From CAYXEN01 sp964464035 (GTDB taxonomy: Bacteria; Krumholzibacteriota; Krumholzibacteriia; WVZY01), in assembly GCA_964464035.1 (NCBI GenBank), contig CAYXEN010000070.1, positions 1 to 15,080 on the forward strand: a stretch of 15,080 nucleotides of DNA, read 5' to 3'. Below the pieces are notes generated by a model that was not told the origin of the DNA, ran no database searches, and was given only the letters and a program-made list of their open reading frames with translations. The position numbers and the translations under genes are program-made. Position 1 is the first letter of the stretch, and each line of letters starts with the position of its first letter. Below, piece after piece: positions 6,724-13,811 of the stretch.

Positions 6724-7782
6724 TCAAAGAACGGCATCGAGGAGGGGATCGACTCCGAAACGCACGGGATCCGTGACCGGAAGTCCCGTCTCTTCGCGGG
6801 CCGCTTCCACGGCCCTCTCCGCCTCCCGCGCTTCGAGGGACAGCGTGTTCAGGGCGATTCCGGCGACCTCCACCCTTTTGAGCGGCTCGAACAGGCTCCG
6901 GTGAAGTTCGACCATTCTCCCCAGGGGCGGAATGGGAACTTCGTAGCCCCGCAGTTTCTTCCTCCCCGCTTCGTGGACCAGGATCACGCAATCCGGCATG
7001 GCGCCGAACATCAACCCCAAGGCGACCCCCGCGTAGGCGGGATGGATGATCGACCCCTGTCCCTCCACGAATACGACATCCATCCCCTCACCTTCATAGT
7101 TCACCAGATTCTCGACGGCACCGCCCAGGAAATCGCTCACCACGCGGTCGACGGCGATTCCCCTCTCCCTTATCATGATCCCGGTCTGCCCGGTCGCGGC
7201 CAGGGCCGCTTTGGCTCCGCGCCTCTTCGCTCCCTCGAGAAGTTCGAATGCGCACGTCATTTTTCCCACGTTGCAATCTGTGCCGGCGACCAGGACCGTC
7301 GTGGCTCCCGTCGAGCATCCCCTGCCCGTCGAAATACCGGTCACGCTCCCCACCCTCCGGACATCCCATATCCTGCTCCCGGATTCCTCGCGCAACGCGC
7401 GTATCTCGGGATCATCGTCGAGAAAGACATGGAGCCCGCTCATAACGTCGATGCCCTCTGCGACGAAAGACTTGACGAGGTCTCTGAATTCCGGCGTCAG
7501 TCCCCCGCCGCGGGGAGCGACGCCTACGAGCGCGATATCGGGTTCGAGGGCCAAGGCGTCTTCCATGCTTCCCACGATGGGAATCCCCCCGCCGAACCCC
7601 ACGGCTTCCTCCACGCTGAGGCCCGCCCGAGAGCCGTCAAGCACACCCACGACTTCCCGAGTCCTGTAACGAAGGAAACACACCGCCGTCTTGGCGTCCA
7701 TGGGCGTGAAACAACCCTGGGCGACGAGGAGAACCCTCCTGCCCGCGACTGGAAACGGGGCGAAACTCATTCCTTCCATCAT
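6724..7782 (-). CDS. DUF1611 family P-loop protein (DgcN-like)
   Basis: A 352-residue cytoplasmic protein with the DUF1611 layout: a Rossmann-like N-terminal half (about 14-140) and a P-loop NTPase-like C-terminal half. The nucleotide loop GTDCNVGKMT is at 167-176 with Lys174, followed by ATGQTGIMI at 196-204 and the conserved VEGQGSIIHP at 239-248. Family members include DgcN, reported as a D-glutamate N-acetyltransferase acting with the racemase DgcA; the adjacent epimerase gene fits that pairing. The start is uncertain. ATG 7782 has AGGA seven bases upstream, whereas an in-frame GTG at 7797 (five more residues) has no ribosome site. The 90-base gap before the gene could form a structured RNA. 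The enzymatic role here is inferred only from family and neighbourhood. Confidence 0.88.
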   Translation of the reverse strand: MMEGMSFAPFPVAGRRVLLVAQGCFTPMDAKTAVCFLRYRTREVVGVLDGSRAGLSVEEAVGFGGGIPIVGSMEDALALEPDIALVGVAPRGGGLTPEFRDLVKSFVAEGIDVMSGLHVFLDDDPEIRALREESGSRIWDVRRVGSVTGISTGRGCSTGATTVLVAGTDCNVGKMTCAFELLEGAKRRGAKAALAATGQTGIMIRERGIAVDRVVSDFLGGAVENLVNYEGEGMDVVFVEGQGSIIHPAYAGVALGLMFGAMPDCVILVHEAGRKKLRGYEVPIPPLGRMVELHRSLFEPLKRVEVAGIALNTLSLEAREAERAVEAAREETGLPVTDPVRFGVDPLLDAVL

Positions 7783-7801
7783 CGTCTCATCCTGCACTTG
7801 C

Positions 7802-7857
7802 GGTGATAGTCGACTTCGCAGGCTTGGAGTCGAGCCGGCAAGCGCCTCGTTATCACC
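7802..7857 (-). other. Potential structured RNA leader (three-way junction) before the DUF1611 gene
   Basis: On the transcript, GGUGAUA (7857-7851) can pair with UAUCACC (7808-7802). Inside, GGC-GCUU-GCC (7846-7837) and UCGACU/AGUCGA (7833-7828 with 7815-7810, 12-base loop) form two further hairpins. The structure ends 19 bases before ATG 7782, close to the ribosome binding site. There is no following U tract, so it is not a terminator. Stem lengths are modest and chance cannot be excluded. Confidence 0.4.
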
Positions 7858-7872
7858 TTGTTCCGCTCGATT

Positions 7873-8853
7873 TCAATGGAACTCGTCGGCTATGGCACCG
7901 ACTATGGTCTCAAGAATGTCTTCCAGAGTCAACATTCCCGCTATTCTTCCCCGTTCGTCCGTGACGAAGGCCATGTGCCGGCCCTGATCCTTCATCTTCA
8001 CGAGGATCGCTTCGACCGGCGCGTCCCGCGGCACGACGTAAGGTTCTTCGAGTTCCATTCCCTCACCGCGAGAGGCGGCGGCTTCGAGCAGGCCGTGTAT
8101 CGAAAGTACACCGATCACGTTGTGTCGCTCTTTCTCGTATACGGGCAACCTCGTAAAACCGGTCCGGCGGAATGCCTCTTCGTATTCCTCCCTGCCGAGC
8201 CCTTTTCGAACCATCGCCACTCGGGCAAGAGGTATCATCACTTCGGAAGCCTTGAGCTCTCCGAGCTTGACGGCGCCCTCCACCATGTCCACGGTCTCCT
8301 CCGATATCAGACCGGCCTCCTCGCTGTCCTCGAGATGGAACAGGAGCTCCTCCATGGTCAAGCCGAGCTGCTTTCCCTTGAGTTCCATCCCCGTGAACCT
8401 GAGGAAGAAATCCGAGAGCGCGGCGAAAGACTTGATCACCGGGCTCAGAATGAACGAGAACACCTTCAGGGGAAAAGCGCAGAGAACCGCAGCGGTCGTT
8501 GCATAATAAAGGAAAATCCCCTTGGGCAGCATCTCGTTGAATACGAGAAACAGGGGAACGAGCACCGCGGTCGCGACGGTCGCACCGGCATCGCCGAAGT
8601 GCCTGGTCGCGACGGCGGTGGCCGTGGTCGTGCAGCCCACCACCGCCAGGTTGGTTCCCACCAGCACGGAACTGAGGAAGTACTTCGAGTCCTCGAGATA
8701 GCCGAGAACGAGCCGAGCCCCTGAGTTTCCGCGGGCGGCGAGATGCTTCAAGCGGATCGGGTCGGAAGCGATGAACGCGGTCTCGCAACCCGAAAAAAAC
8801 GCTCCGAGCATGAAAGACAACACCGAAATGGAAATCAATGCGAGTTCGTTCAC
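7873..8853 (-). CDS. CNNM/CorC-type transporter, short paralogue (DUF21 plus CBS pair, no C-terminal domain)
   Basis: A 326-residue inner-membrane protein of the family once called hemolysin C, now linked to Mg or Co transport. The DUF21 membrane domain is about residues 1-195, with FFSGCETAFIA at 19-29, GTNLAVVG at 66-73 and NEMLPKG at 106-112. Two CBS domains follow at about 200-260 and 265-320 and would bind adenine nucleotide. The C-terminal CorC_HlyC domain found in its neighbour is absent; the protein stops right after EDILETIVGAIADEFH. GTNLAVVG and NEMLPK deviate from GN(L/N)xxN and GExxPK in the larger paralogue. The GTG start at 8853 overlaps the previous stop in a GTGA junction, with AAGGTGG seven bases upstream, so translational coupling is likely. 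Confidence 0.93.
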   Translation of the reverse strand: MNELALISISVLSFMLGAFFSGCETAFIASDPIRLKHLAARGNSGARLVLGYLEDSKYFLSSVLVGTNLAVVGCTTTATAVATRHFGDAGATVATAVLVPLFLVFNEMLPKGIFLYYATTAAVLCAFPLKVFSFILSPVIKSFAALSDFFLRFTGMELKGKQLGLTMEELLFHLEDSEEAGLISEETVDMVEGAVKLGELKASEVMIPLARVAMVRKGLGREEYEEAFRRTGFTRLPVYEKERHNVIGVLSIHGLLEAAASRGEGMELEEPYVVPRDAPVEAILVKMKDQGRHMAFVTDERGRIAGMLTLEDILETIVGAIADEFH

Positions 8854-10091
8854 GCTCTTTCCACCTTCATCTTGAGAATGCGGTTGGGCTCGGCCGATAT
8901 TATGTGAAAGCGAAGGCCGCCCGAGACTATAGTCTCCCCTTCGTGCGGTATTCTTCCCGCGACTCCCATGACGTATCCCGCCACAGTCTCGAATTCGCCG
9001 GACGTGAGTCCGGTGCCGAATACCTCGTTGAACCTGTCTATCTCCATCGTCCCCGGCACCACGATCTTGCCGTCGGCGAGGAGTTGATACTCCATCCTCT
9101 CCGGTTCCTTGGCGTCCCTTATCTCCCCGACCAGTTCTTCCAGGATGTCTTCCATCGTCACGATACCGACGAAGGAGCCGTATTCATCGATAACGACGGC
9201 GAGATGGATCCTCCTCTTCGCCAGTTCCTCGAACAGAGTGGAGATATGGGCGGCTTCCGGGATATAGAGCGGCTCGCGCAGGAAGCTGGAAAGGTCGAAC
9301 TCCTGGGAGCCGCCCTGGAGCTTCAAGAGATCCTTGATGTGAAGAAACCCTTTTATCTCGTCCTTCGATGCGCCGTGAATGAGCACCCGCGAGAAGCGGC
9401 TCCGGCTCAGGCACTCGATGATCTCCTCCCGGCTCGAATCGAAAGGCAGGGAGAATACTTCCACCGTCGGAGTCATGATCTCTTTGACGAGCTTTTCCCT
9501 GAACTGGAGGATGTTGGAAAGGACGTCGTGGGAGAACTCTCCGAGGCTCCCCTCCGTCAACCCGTCGTCCACCGCCGTTCTCAATTCCTCGGAAGAAAAA
9601 TACTTCCTTGCGTGACCGAGTCGCGCTTTCAAGCGGTCGATCACGGCGTCGGTCAAGTAGGAGAGGGGCAGCCTCGCTGGGTAGAAAAGCTTGTGCAGAA
9701 AAACCAGGGGAACGATGACGAGACCCGCAACCTTTTCCGGCTTGCCGAGCGCGATCACCTTGGGCAGCAACTCGCCGCAGAGAAGTATCAAGATGGACAT
9801 TGCGAGGAAGGCATATATCACTCCTCTCTCCCCGAAGAACGCGATGGAGGCGGAAGTGACGATGCTCGTCGACGCTATGTTCACAATAAGGTTGCCGAGC
9901 AGGATGGTGACGAGGAGGTTTCTCGGGGTGGCGAGTTGTTCCGCTATCAACCTTCCGGAAAACGAGCCGCTCTTCAGGCGCCGGACCTGCGCGCGGGTCA
10001 AGGAATACAACGCGGCTTCGGATCCTGAAAAAAAGGCGGACAACGCAAGCAGAATCAGAAGGAAGATGATGCCGGTGATCGTACTGTCCAA
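8850..10091 (-). CDS. CNNM/CorC/HlyC-family transporter, full-length (DUF21, two CBS, CorC_HlyC)
   Basis: A 413-residue inner-membrane protein. The DUF21 domain covers about 1-190 with FFSGSEAALYSL at 20-31, GNLIVN at 66-71 and GELLPK at 106-111, the conserved polar motifs of the ion path. CBS domains occupy about 203-260 (beginning VKEIMTP at 202-208) and 270-325 (ending MEDILEELVGEI). The CorC_HlyC domain fills 335-413. Function in divalent-cation (Mg) export or cobalt resistance is family knowledge; the ion is not shown by sequence. The start is TTG 10091, the only conventional codon after an upstream in-frame stop. The GGAGG at the end of ybgF is about 16 bases away, so coupling to ybgF is likely. 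The gap from ybgF is 13 bases. Confidence 0.94.
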   Translation of the reverse strand: MDSTITGIIFLLILLALSAFFSGSEAALYSLTRAQVRRLKSGSFSGRLIAEQLATPRNLLVTILLGNLIVNIASTSIVTSASIAFFGERGVIYAFLAMSILILLCGELLPKVIALGKPEKVAGLVIVPLVFLHKLFYPARLPLSYLTDAVIDRLKARLGHARKYFSSEELRTAVDDGLTEGSLGEFSHDVLSNILQFREKLVKEIMTPTVEVFSLPFDSSREEIIECLSRSRFSRVLIHGASKDEIKGFLHIKDLLKLQGGSQEFDLSSFLREPLYIPEAAHISTLFEELAKRRIHLAVVIDEYGSFVGIVTMEDILEELVGEIRDAKEPERMEYQLLADGKIVVPGTMEIDRFNEVFGTGLTSGEFETVAGYVMGVAGRIPHEGETIVSGGLRFHIISAEPNRILKMKVERA

Positions 10092-10104
10092 CTCAGTTAT
10101 TTTC

Positions 10105-10902
10105 TCATCCTCCCAGGTCCTTCAACGCGGCCCGGGCGTGCTCGGCTTCCTCGGAATGCGGAAAGCGGGATATCAATTCCCGGAAAGACTTTTCCGCGAG
10201 GTTGAGCTCATCCAGCTTGGTGTAGCAGAAACCGGCTTTGAGATACGCCGCCGGCACCAGGCGCGACTTGGGGTATTTCCTTATCACGAACTGGTACTCG
10301 CCCACCGCCTCCACGAATTTCTCCAGGGCATATTGGCACTCGGCCAGGTAGTAGTGGACTTCGGGCAGGTGGGCTCCCCCGGGGTAGCGCACGAGATAGT
10401 TCTTGAAACCTTGCAGGGCCATATCGAAGTTGCCCAACGTCAAGTCCATGTAGGACGATTTGAAGAGTTTTTCCTCCTCGTCCGCCGGGGCGGGCGAGGA
10501 CCCGCGCAGGCTGTCCGGAATCGCGCGGGCGAGCGTGTCCTTCGCCGCTCTTCGCACGGGCTTCCTTACGACGGGCTTCGAGCCGCGGAGCGATTGCATG
10601 AGCTGCATGCTGTCGTCGAGCTTGTTGAAGAGGATGCGGATGGACTCTTCCATTTCGGTGAGCCGCGCATCCCCGGCCGCTTGCCCCCGAAGCCTCTCTT
10701 CCCGTTGCTTCCGCAACTCGACGGAAAGCGTGTCGAGGATCCTCAAGATCTCTTCCTGGCGGGTTTGCAGTGTATCCAGGCGCTGGGACGCTATATCCGC
10801 GTTTATCGGCATCTTCACCAGCTTGCCGCCGTAGCATCCGGCGAAGAGCACCACGAGGGCCAATACGGCCGCACCCGTCCGAGACAAAGACGTTTGTTTC
10901 AT
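10105..10902 (-). CDS. ybgF: Tol-Pal accessory protein YbgF/CpoB, probable lipoprotein with coiled coil and TPRs
   Basis: A 265-residue envelope protein that in known systems coordinates Tol-Pal with septal peptidoglycan synthesis. Residues 1-23 form a signal ending FAGC, which would make Cys23 a lipidated residue, although Phe at -3 is not ideal. Residues 37-105 are heptad-rich and probably a trimerising coiled coil. A Pro/Arg/Ser linker follows at 108-143, then three TPR-like repeats at about 143-260 (LFKSSYMDLTLGNFDMAL, HYYLAECQYALEKFVEA and YLKAGFCYTKLDELNLAE). The start is ATG 10902, four bases after the pal stop, with AAGAAG seven bases upstream. An open frame extends 19 codons further into pal but lacks a signal sequence. 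E. coli CpoB is soluble, so an anchored form would be a difference. Confidence 0.92.
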   Translation of the reverse strand: MKQTSLSRTGAAVLALVVLFAGCYGGKLVKMPINADIASQRLDTLQTRQEEILRILDTLSVELRKQREERLRGQAAGDARLTEMEESIRILFNKLDDSMQLMQSLRGSKPVVRKPVRRAAKDTLARAIPDSLRGSSPAPADEEEKLFKSSYMDLTLGNFDMALQGFKNYLVRYPGGAHLPEVHYYLAECQYALEKFVEAVGEYQFVIRKYPKSRLVPAAYLKAGFCYTKLDELNLAEKSFRELISRFPHSEEAEHARAALKDLGG

Positions 10903-10906
10903 TACG

Positions 10907-11431
10907 CTACTTCTTGACGACGAAATGCGCTCTTCGGTTCTGCGCCCACGCCCTCTCATCGTGACCGAGAGCGAACGGCCGGCTTTCGCCGTAGCTTATG
11001 GTCGTGATCCTGGATGCCTCTATCCCCAGAGAGACGAGGTAATCCTTGGCGCTCTTTGCACGCTTTTCGCCCAGGGCCATGTTGTAATCCTCTGTCCCTC
11101 TCTCGTCGCAATGGCCTTCGATGATGATATTCACGGAGGGATACTTCTTCAGTTCCGTCGCGTTCTTCTCCAACGCCCTCTTTGCATCGTCCTTGAGATT
11201 GTACTTGTCGAAATCGAAGAATGCATCGCTGAGCTCCGGCATGGCGACTTCCTGCACGGGTTCTTCCGAAGCAGGTTCCTCTTCGACCGCCGGGACCTCT
11301 TCGGTCATCTCGGTCTCCGTAACGGGTTCCTGCTGCGGCTCCGGCTTTACCGTCTGTTTCTTCGAGCAGGAGAACGAGAGCGCAACGAGAACCGCAAGAA
11401 TCATGAACGAAAAAACTCTCTTGTTCGACAT
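10907..11431 (-). CDS. pal: Peptidoglycan-associated lipoprotein Pal
   Basis: A 174-residue outer-membrane lipoprotein that binds peptidoglycan and TolB. The signal sequence 1-21 ends LSFS before Cys22, the likely lipidation site. Residues 30-62 form a Pro/Glu-rich acidic tether with 12 Glu and no basic residue. The OmpA-like domain spans about 66-174, with FFDFDKYNL at 71-79, IEGHCDERGTEDYN at 104-117, the helix MALGEKRAKSAKDYL at 118-132, SYGESRP at 146-152 and NRRAHF at 165-170, including the Asp and Arg residues that contact diaminopimelate. The start is ATG 11431 with GGAGG six bases upstream. A TTG nine codons upstream is rejected because it would include that ribosome site. It lies 52 bases after tolB, the largest gap within the tol genes. 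Confidence 0.97.
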   Translation of the reverse strand: MSNKRVFSFMILAVLVALSFSCSKKQTVKPEPQQEPVTETEMTEEVPAVEEEPASEEPVQEVAMPELSDAFFDFDKYNLKDDAKRALEKNATELKKYPSVNIIIEGHCDERGTEDYNMALGEKRAKSAKDYLVSLGIEASRITTISYGESRPFALGHDERAWAQNRRAHFVVKK

Positions 11432-11483
11432 CAAAGACCTCCGCCTGTTAGAGTCCAAACGAAAAACATGAACCGTCCATCAT

Positions 11484-12716
11484 TCATTTTCCCCAGTCCG
11501 GGTTCCTGCCTTTGGATAATAATCTCTTACCCCCCGTAGTGATGTCAACTATTGAAATCGATTCTCCCGATTCCCCGTCTTCCGAGATGATTATGTGCCG
11601 TCCATCGGCGGCCCATCGCGGCGAATCGTGGTTCTTGGGATCGTCCGTTATCAGCTGCATATCCGTGCCGTCGGGCTTGATGGTGCAAAGCTGGAAGAAT
11701 CCTTCTATCCTCGATACGAAAGCTATCAGGTCCCCGCGCGGCGACCATGCCGGCGAGGCGTTGTAGCTGCCGTAGAAGGTCAGCCGCCTCACGTTGCTCC
11801 CGTCCGATTCCATGAGATACACCTGGGGGCTCCCGGAGCGATCGGACGTGAAGGCGATCTCCCTTCCGCTCGGGGACCAGGAAGGCCCGCAATCGATCGC
11901 CCGGTTGTAGGTGAGCCGCTTCTTCGTGCCCTTTTCGATGTCGAAGAGATAGATCTCCGGGTTGCCGTCCTTGCTCAAGGTGACGAGCAGTTCTCCTCTC
12001 TTCTCCGACCAGTCCACCGAGTAGTTCAGGCCCGCGAAAGTCGCCAACGGCCTCGATTTCCTCTCGTCGATCTTTCGCACGAACAAGTCCGGCTTGCCGT
12101 ATTGATATCCGGTGTAGACGAAGGCCTTCCCCCCCATTATCCAGCGGGGATTGAGAAGCGGGCGGGACATCCGCAACAGCACCTTGGGCCCGTAGCCGTC
12201 ATAGTCGCTCATAACTATCTCCCACTTGCCCTCGCTTTTCCTGACGAAAAGCAATCTCGAACTGGCGATCCCTTTCTCGCCCGTGAGCAGGCGCATCACC
12301 TCGTCGGAAAAGTGATGGGCTATCCTTCGAATCACCTTCTTGCGCAGGCGATATCGCTTCCCCCCTATCATCCTGCCGCTTGCCGCATCGAACACTCGCC
12401 CCTCGAAATGTTCCCCGCCGTTCTCCACTTCCACCAACCCTCTTATCAAGAAGGAGAAGCTCTCGGTTCCGCCGCGCTCGGCCGGCGGCCTGCCGTGGCG
12501 CATGGAGAAGAACCCGCTGAACTCGAGATCCGCGTAGATCAACTGCTCCAAGTACTGCGAGACGTTCTTGGACTCGGGGTCGAGGTATCGGAACCTCTCG
12601 ATCCACAGGGGGATCTTCTTGGTGAAAGAGGATTTTATCCCCAGTTCCACCTCGGTTTGAGCCGCGGCTCCGGAAAAACATGTCAACATCGCCAGGAAAA
12701 CGATAAGAACCGCCAA
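11484..12716 (-). CDS. tolB: Tol-Pal periplasmic beta-propeller protein TolB
   Basis: A 410-residue periplasmic protein that links TolA to Pal. The signal peptide is about 1-19 (cleavage predicted after SGAAA). The N-terminal alpha/beta domain covers about 20-150. The C-terminal propeller is about 155-410 with repeated PD40/WD-like blades: DYDGYG at 171-176, then SPSGREIAFTSD, ESDGSNVRRLTFYG and SPRGDLIAFVS-type segments, ending RNPDWGK as in other TolB proteins. The start is TTG 12716, with GAGGAG nine bases upstream inside the end of the preceding gene and a signal sequence directly following. The ATG at 12723 is in another frame. The gap to the upstream gene is only three bases. Confidence 0.95.
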   Translation of the reverse strand: MAVLIVFLAMLTCFSGAAAQTEVELGIKSSFTKKIPLWIERFRYLDPESKNVSQYLEQLIYADLEFSGFFSMRHGRPPAERGGTESFSFLIRGLVEVENGGEHFEGRVFDAASGRMIGGKRYRLRKKVIRRIAHHFSDEVMRLLTGEKGIASSRLLFVRKSEGKWEIVMSDYDGYGPKVLLRMSRPLLNPRWIMGGKAFVYTGYQYGKPDLFVRKIDERKSRPLATFAGLNYSVDWSEKRGELLVTLSKDGNPEIYLFDIEKGTKKRLTYNRAIDCGPSWSPSGREIAFTSDRSGSPQVYLMESDGSNVRRLTFYGSYNASPAWSPRGDLIAFVSRIEGFFQLCTIKPDGTDMQLITDDPKNHDSPRWAADGRHIIISEDGESGESISIVDITTGGKRLLSKGRNPDWGK

Positions 12717-12719
12717 AGG

Positions 12720-13409
12720 TCATCTCTCCTCGTAGGCAAAGCTGAAATGAACGCCGAGATAATCTTCGTTGAAATCCCCGGGCAGCGGGGGAAGGGGCGA
12801 GGCCTGCAGCACGGCGCGCAGCGCCGCCTGATCGAAAAGAAACGACCCGGAGGAGCTTTCGACGGAGGAGCCTGTTATCCGGCCGCTTTTCTCCACGCGA
12901 AAGTAGATCTTGCAGAACCGCTTGGATTGGGAAGCTTCGAGGGGGACGTCCCAGTAGCCGGCGATTTTTCTCCGCATCGTAACGAGATAATAGCCGAAGG
13001 GAAAATTCTCCGTATCCAGGTTCATGTCGCCCGTGGCCACCCCAGGGGACCCGCCGGTACGGGTCCTGGTCCCGGAAGTCTCGGGTTTGTCGTTCCGCAC
13101 TTCCGACGATGGAACGAGTTTCTTCTTCGCCTTCTTCTTCACGTGCTTCTTTTTCTTCTTCGGCTTGGTCTTTTCCGGCGGAGGAGCGGGCTCCTCCTTG
13201 GGCTGGGACGGCTCGACTACGGGAGTCCGTCGCACGGTCGGACGAGGTTCCTCCTTCCGGCTGAGATTCTTCGCCTCCTCCATGGAAAAGAGACTCACCG
13301 CGTATACCTGGCGGGGAACGTATTTCACGCGCGAAAATCTGACTATCCGCACAGAGATCAGATAGATGCTCACGTGAAAAAGCAACGATATGAGGAGGGC
13401 GCTGCGCAT
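12720..13409 (-). CDS. tolA: TolA/TonB-family energy transducer
   Basis: A 229-residue inner-membrane-anchored periplasmic protein that, by position, does the job of TolA: carrying proton-motive-force energy from TolQR to TolB/Pal. One N-terminal membrane helix (about 4-22) is followed by a Pro/Glu/Lys linker. Thirteen of the 18 residues 80-97 are Lys. A C-terminal TonB-type domain covers about 138-229 (YLVTMRRKIAGYWDVP, then IYFRVEKSGRITGSSVESSSG, and FDQAALRAVLQASPLPPLP). E. coli TolA is about 420 residues with a long helical domain, so this shorter TonB-like form differs. The ATG at 13409 has no clear ribosome site, so coupling to tolR, which ends nine bases upstream, is likely. TonB function cannot be excluded by sequence, but the operon argues for Tol. 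Confidence 0.88.
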   Translation of the reverse strand: MRSALLISLLFHVSIYLISVRIVRFSRVKYVPRQVYAVSLFSMEEAKNLSRKEEPRPTVRRTPVVEPSQPKEEPAPPPEKTKPKKKKKHVKKKAKKKLVPSSEVRNDKPETSGTRTRTGGSPGVATGDMNLDTENFPFGYYLVTMRRKIAGYWDVPLEASQSKRFCKIYFRVEKSGRITGSSVESSSGSFLFDQAALRAVLQASPLPPLPGDFNEDYLGVHFSFAYEER

Positions 13410-13418
13410 GAGTCGGAT

Positions 13419-13811
13419 CTAGCGTTTGATTTCCGTTATCATGCCGACCTCGTCTATCCCCACTTCCTTGATGTTCCCTATCACGTCCATGACCACCCCG
13501 TAGGCGACATCGCGGTCGGCTTTGACGAACACCCTTTCTTCTCCCGCGACTTTGAGCTTGCGGAACTCCTCAGCGAGATCGGCTTCCTTCACGGGATGAT
13601 CGTCCAGGTATATATCCCCTTTCTTGGTGACGGTCACCACTACACCCTTTCTCTCCTTTATGATCGTCGATTTCGCCTTGGGAAGCTTGACTTTGATGCC
13701 GGCCTGAATGAACGGCGCGGTCAACATGAAGATTATCAGGAGCACCATCGTCACATCGACGAGAGAAGTGATGTTTATCTCATGGATGGAGCTAAATCGA
13801 GTTCTTCTCAT
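13419..13811 (-). CDS. tolR: ExbD/TolR-family proton-channel subunit
   Basis: A 130-residue inner-membrane protein partnering TolQ. The short cytoplasmic N-terminus is followed by the TM segment NITSLVDVTMVLLIIFM at 13-29, with Asp19 the conserved protonatable residue of ExbD/TolR. The periplasmic domain is 40-130 (VKLPKA, VVVTVTKKGDIYLDD, VFVKADRDVAYGVVMDVI). The start is ATG 13811 with a GAGGCGG-type site about six bases upstream. The frame opens back to a GTG at 13844 but that lacks support. The first 20 bases overlap the end of tolQ, so translation is probably coupled. Confidence 0.95.
   Translation of the reverse strand: MRRTRFSSIHEINITSLVDVTMVLLIIFMLTAPFIQAGIKVKLPKAKSTIIKERKGVVVTVTKKGDIYLDDHPVKEADLAEEFRKLKVAGEERVFVKADRDVAYGVVMDVIGNIKEVGIDEVGMITEIKR

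Noticed and set aside
6701..6991. N-terminal extension of the epimerase to 6991
   Set aside because: The extra 97 residues are low-complexity, overlap the DUF1611 coding sequence and have no family counterpart; a good ribosome site precedes TTG 6700.
5693..7806. Plus-strand open frames opposite the epimerase and DUF1611 genes (5693-6904 and 6901-7806)
   Set aside because: Antisense shadows; the minus-strand products carry intact catalytic and P-loop motifs.
8838..10917. Long plus-strand open frames opposite the CNNM genes and ybgF (8838-10028 and 9691-10917)
   Set aside because: Low-complexity, Arg/His/Glu-rich translations antisense to well-supported genes; no family similarity recognised.
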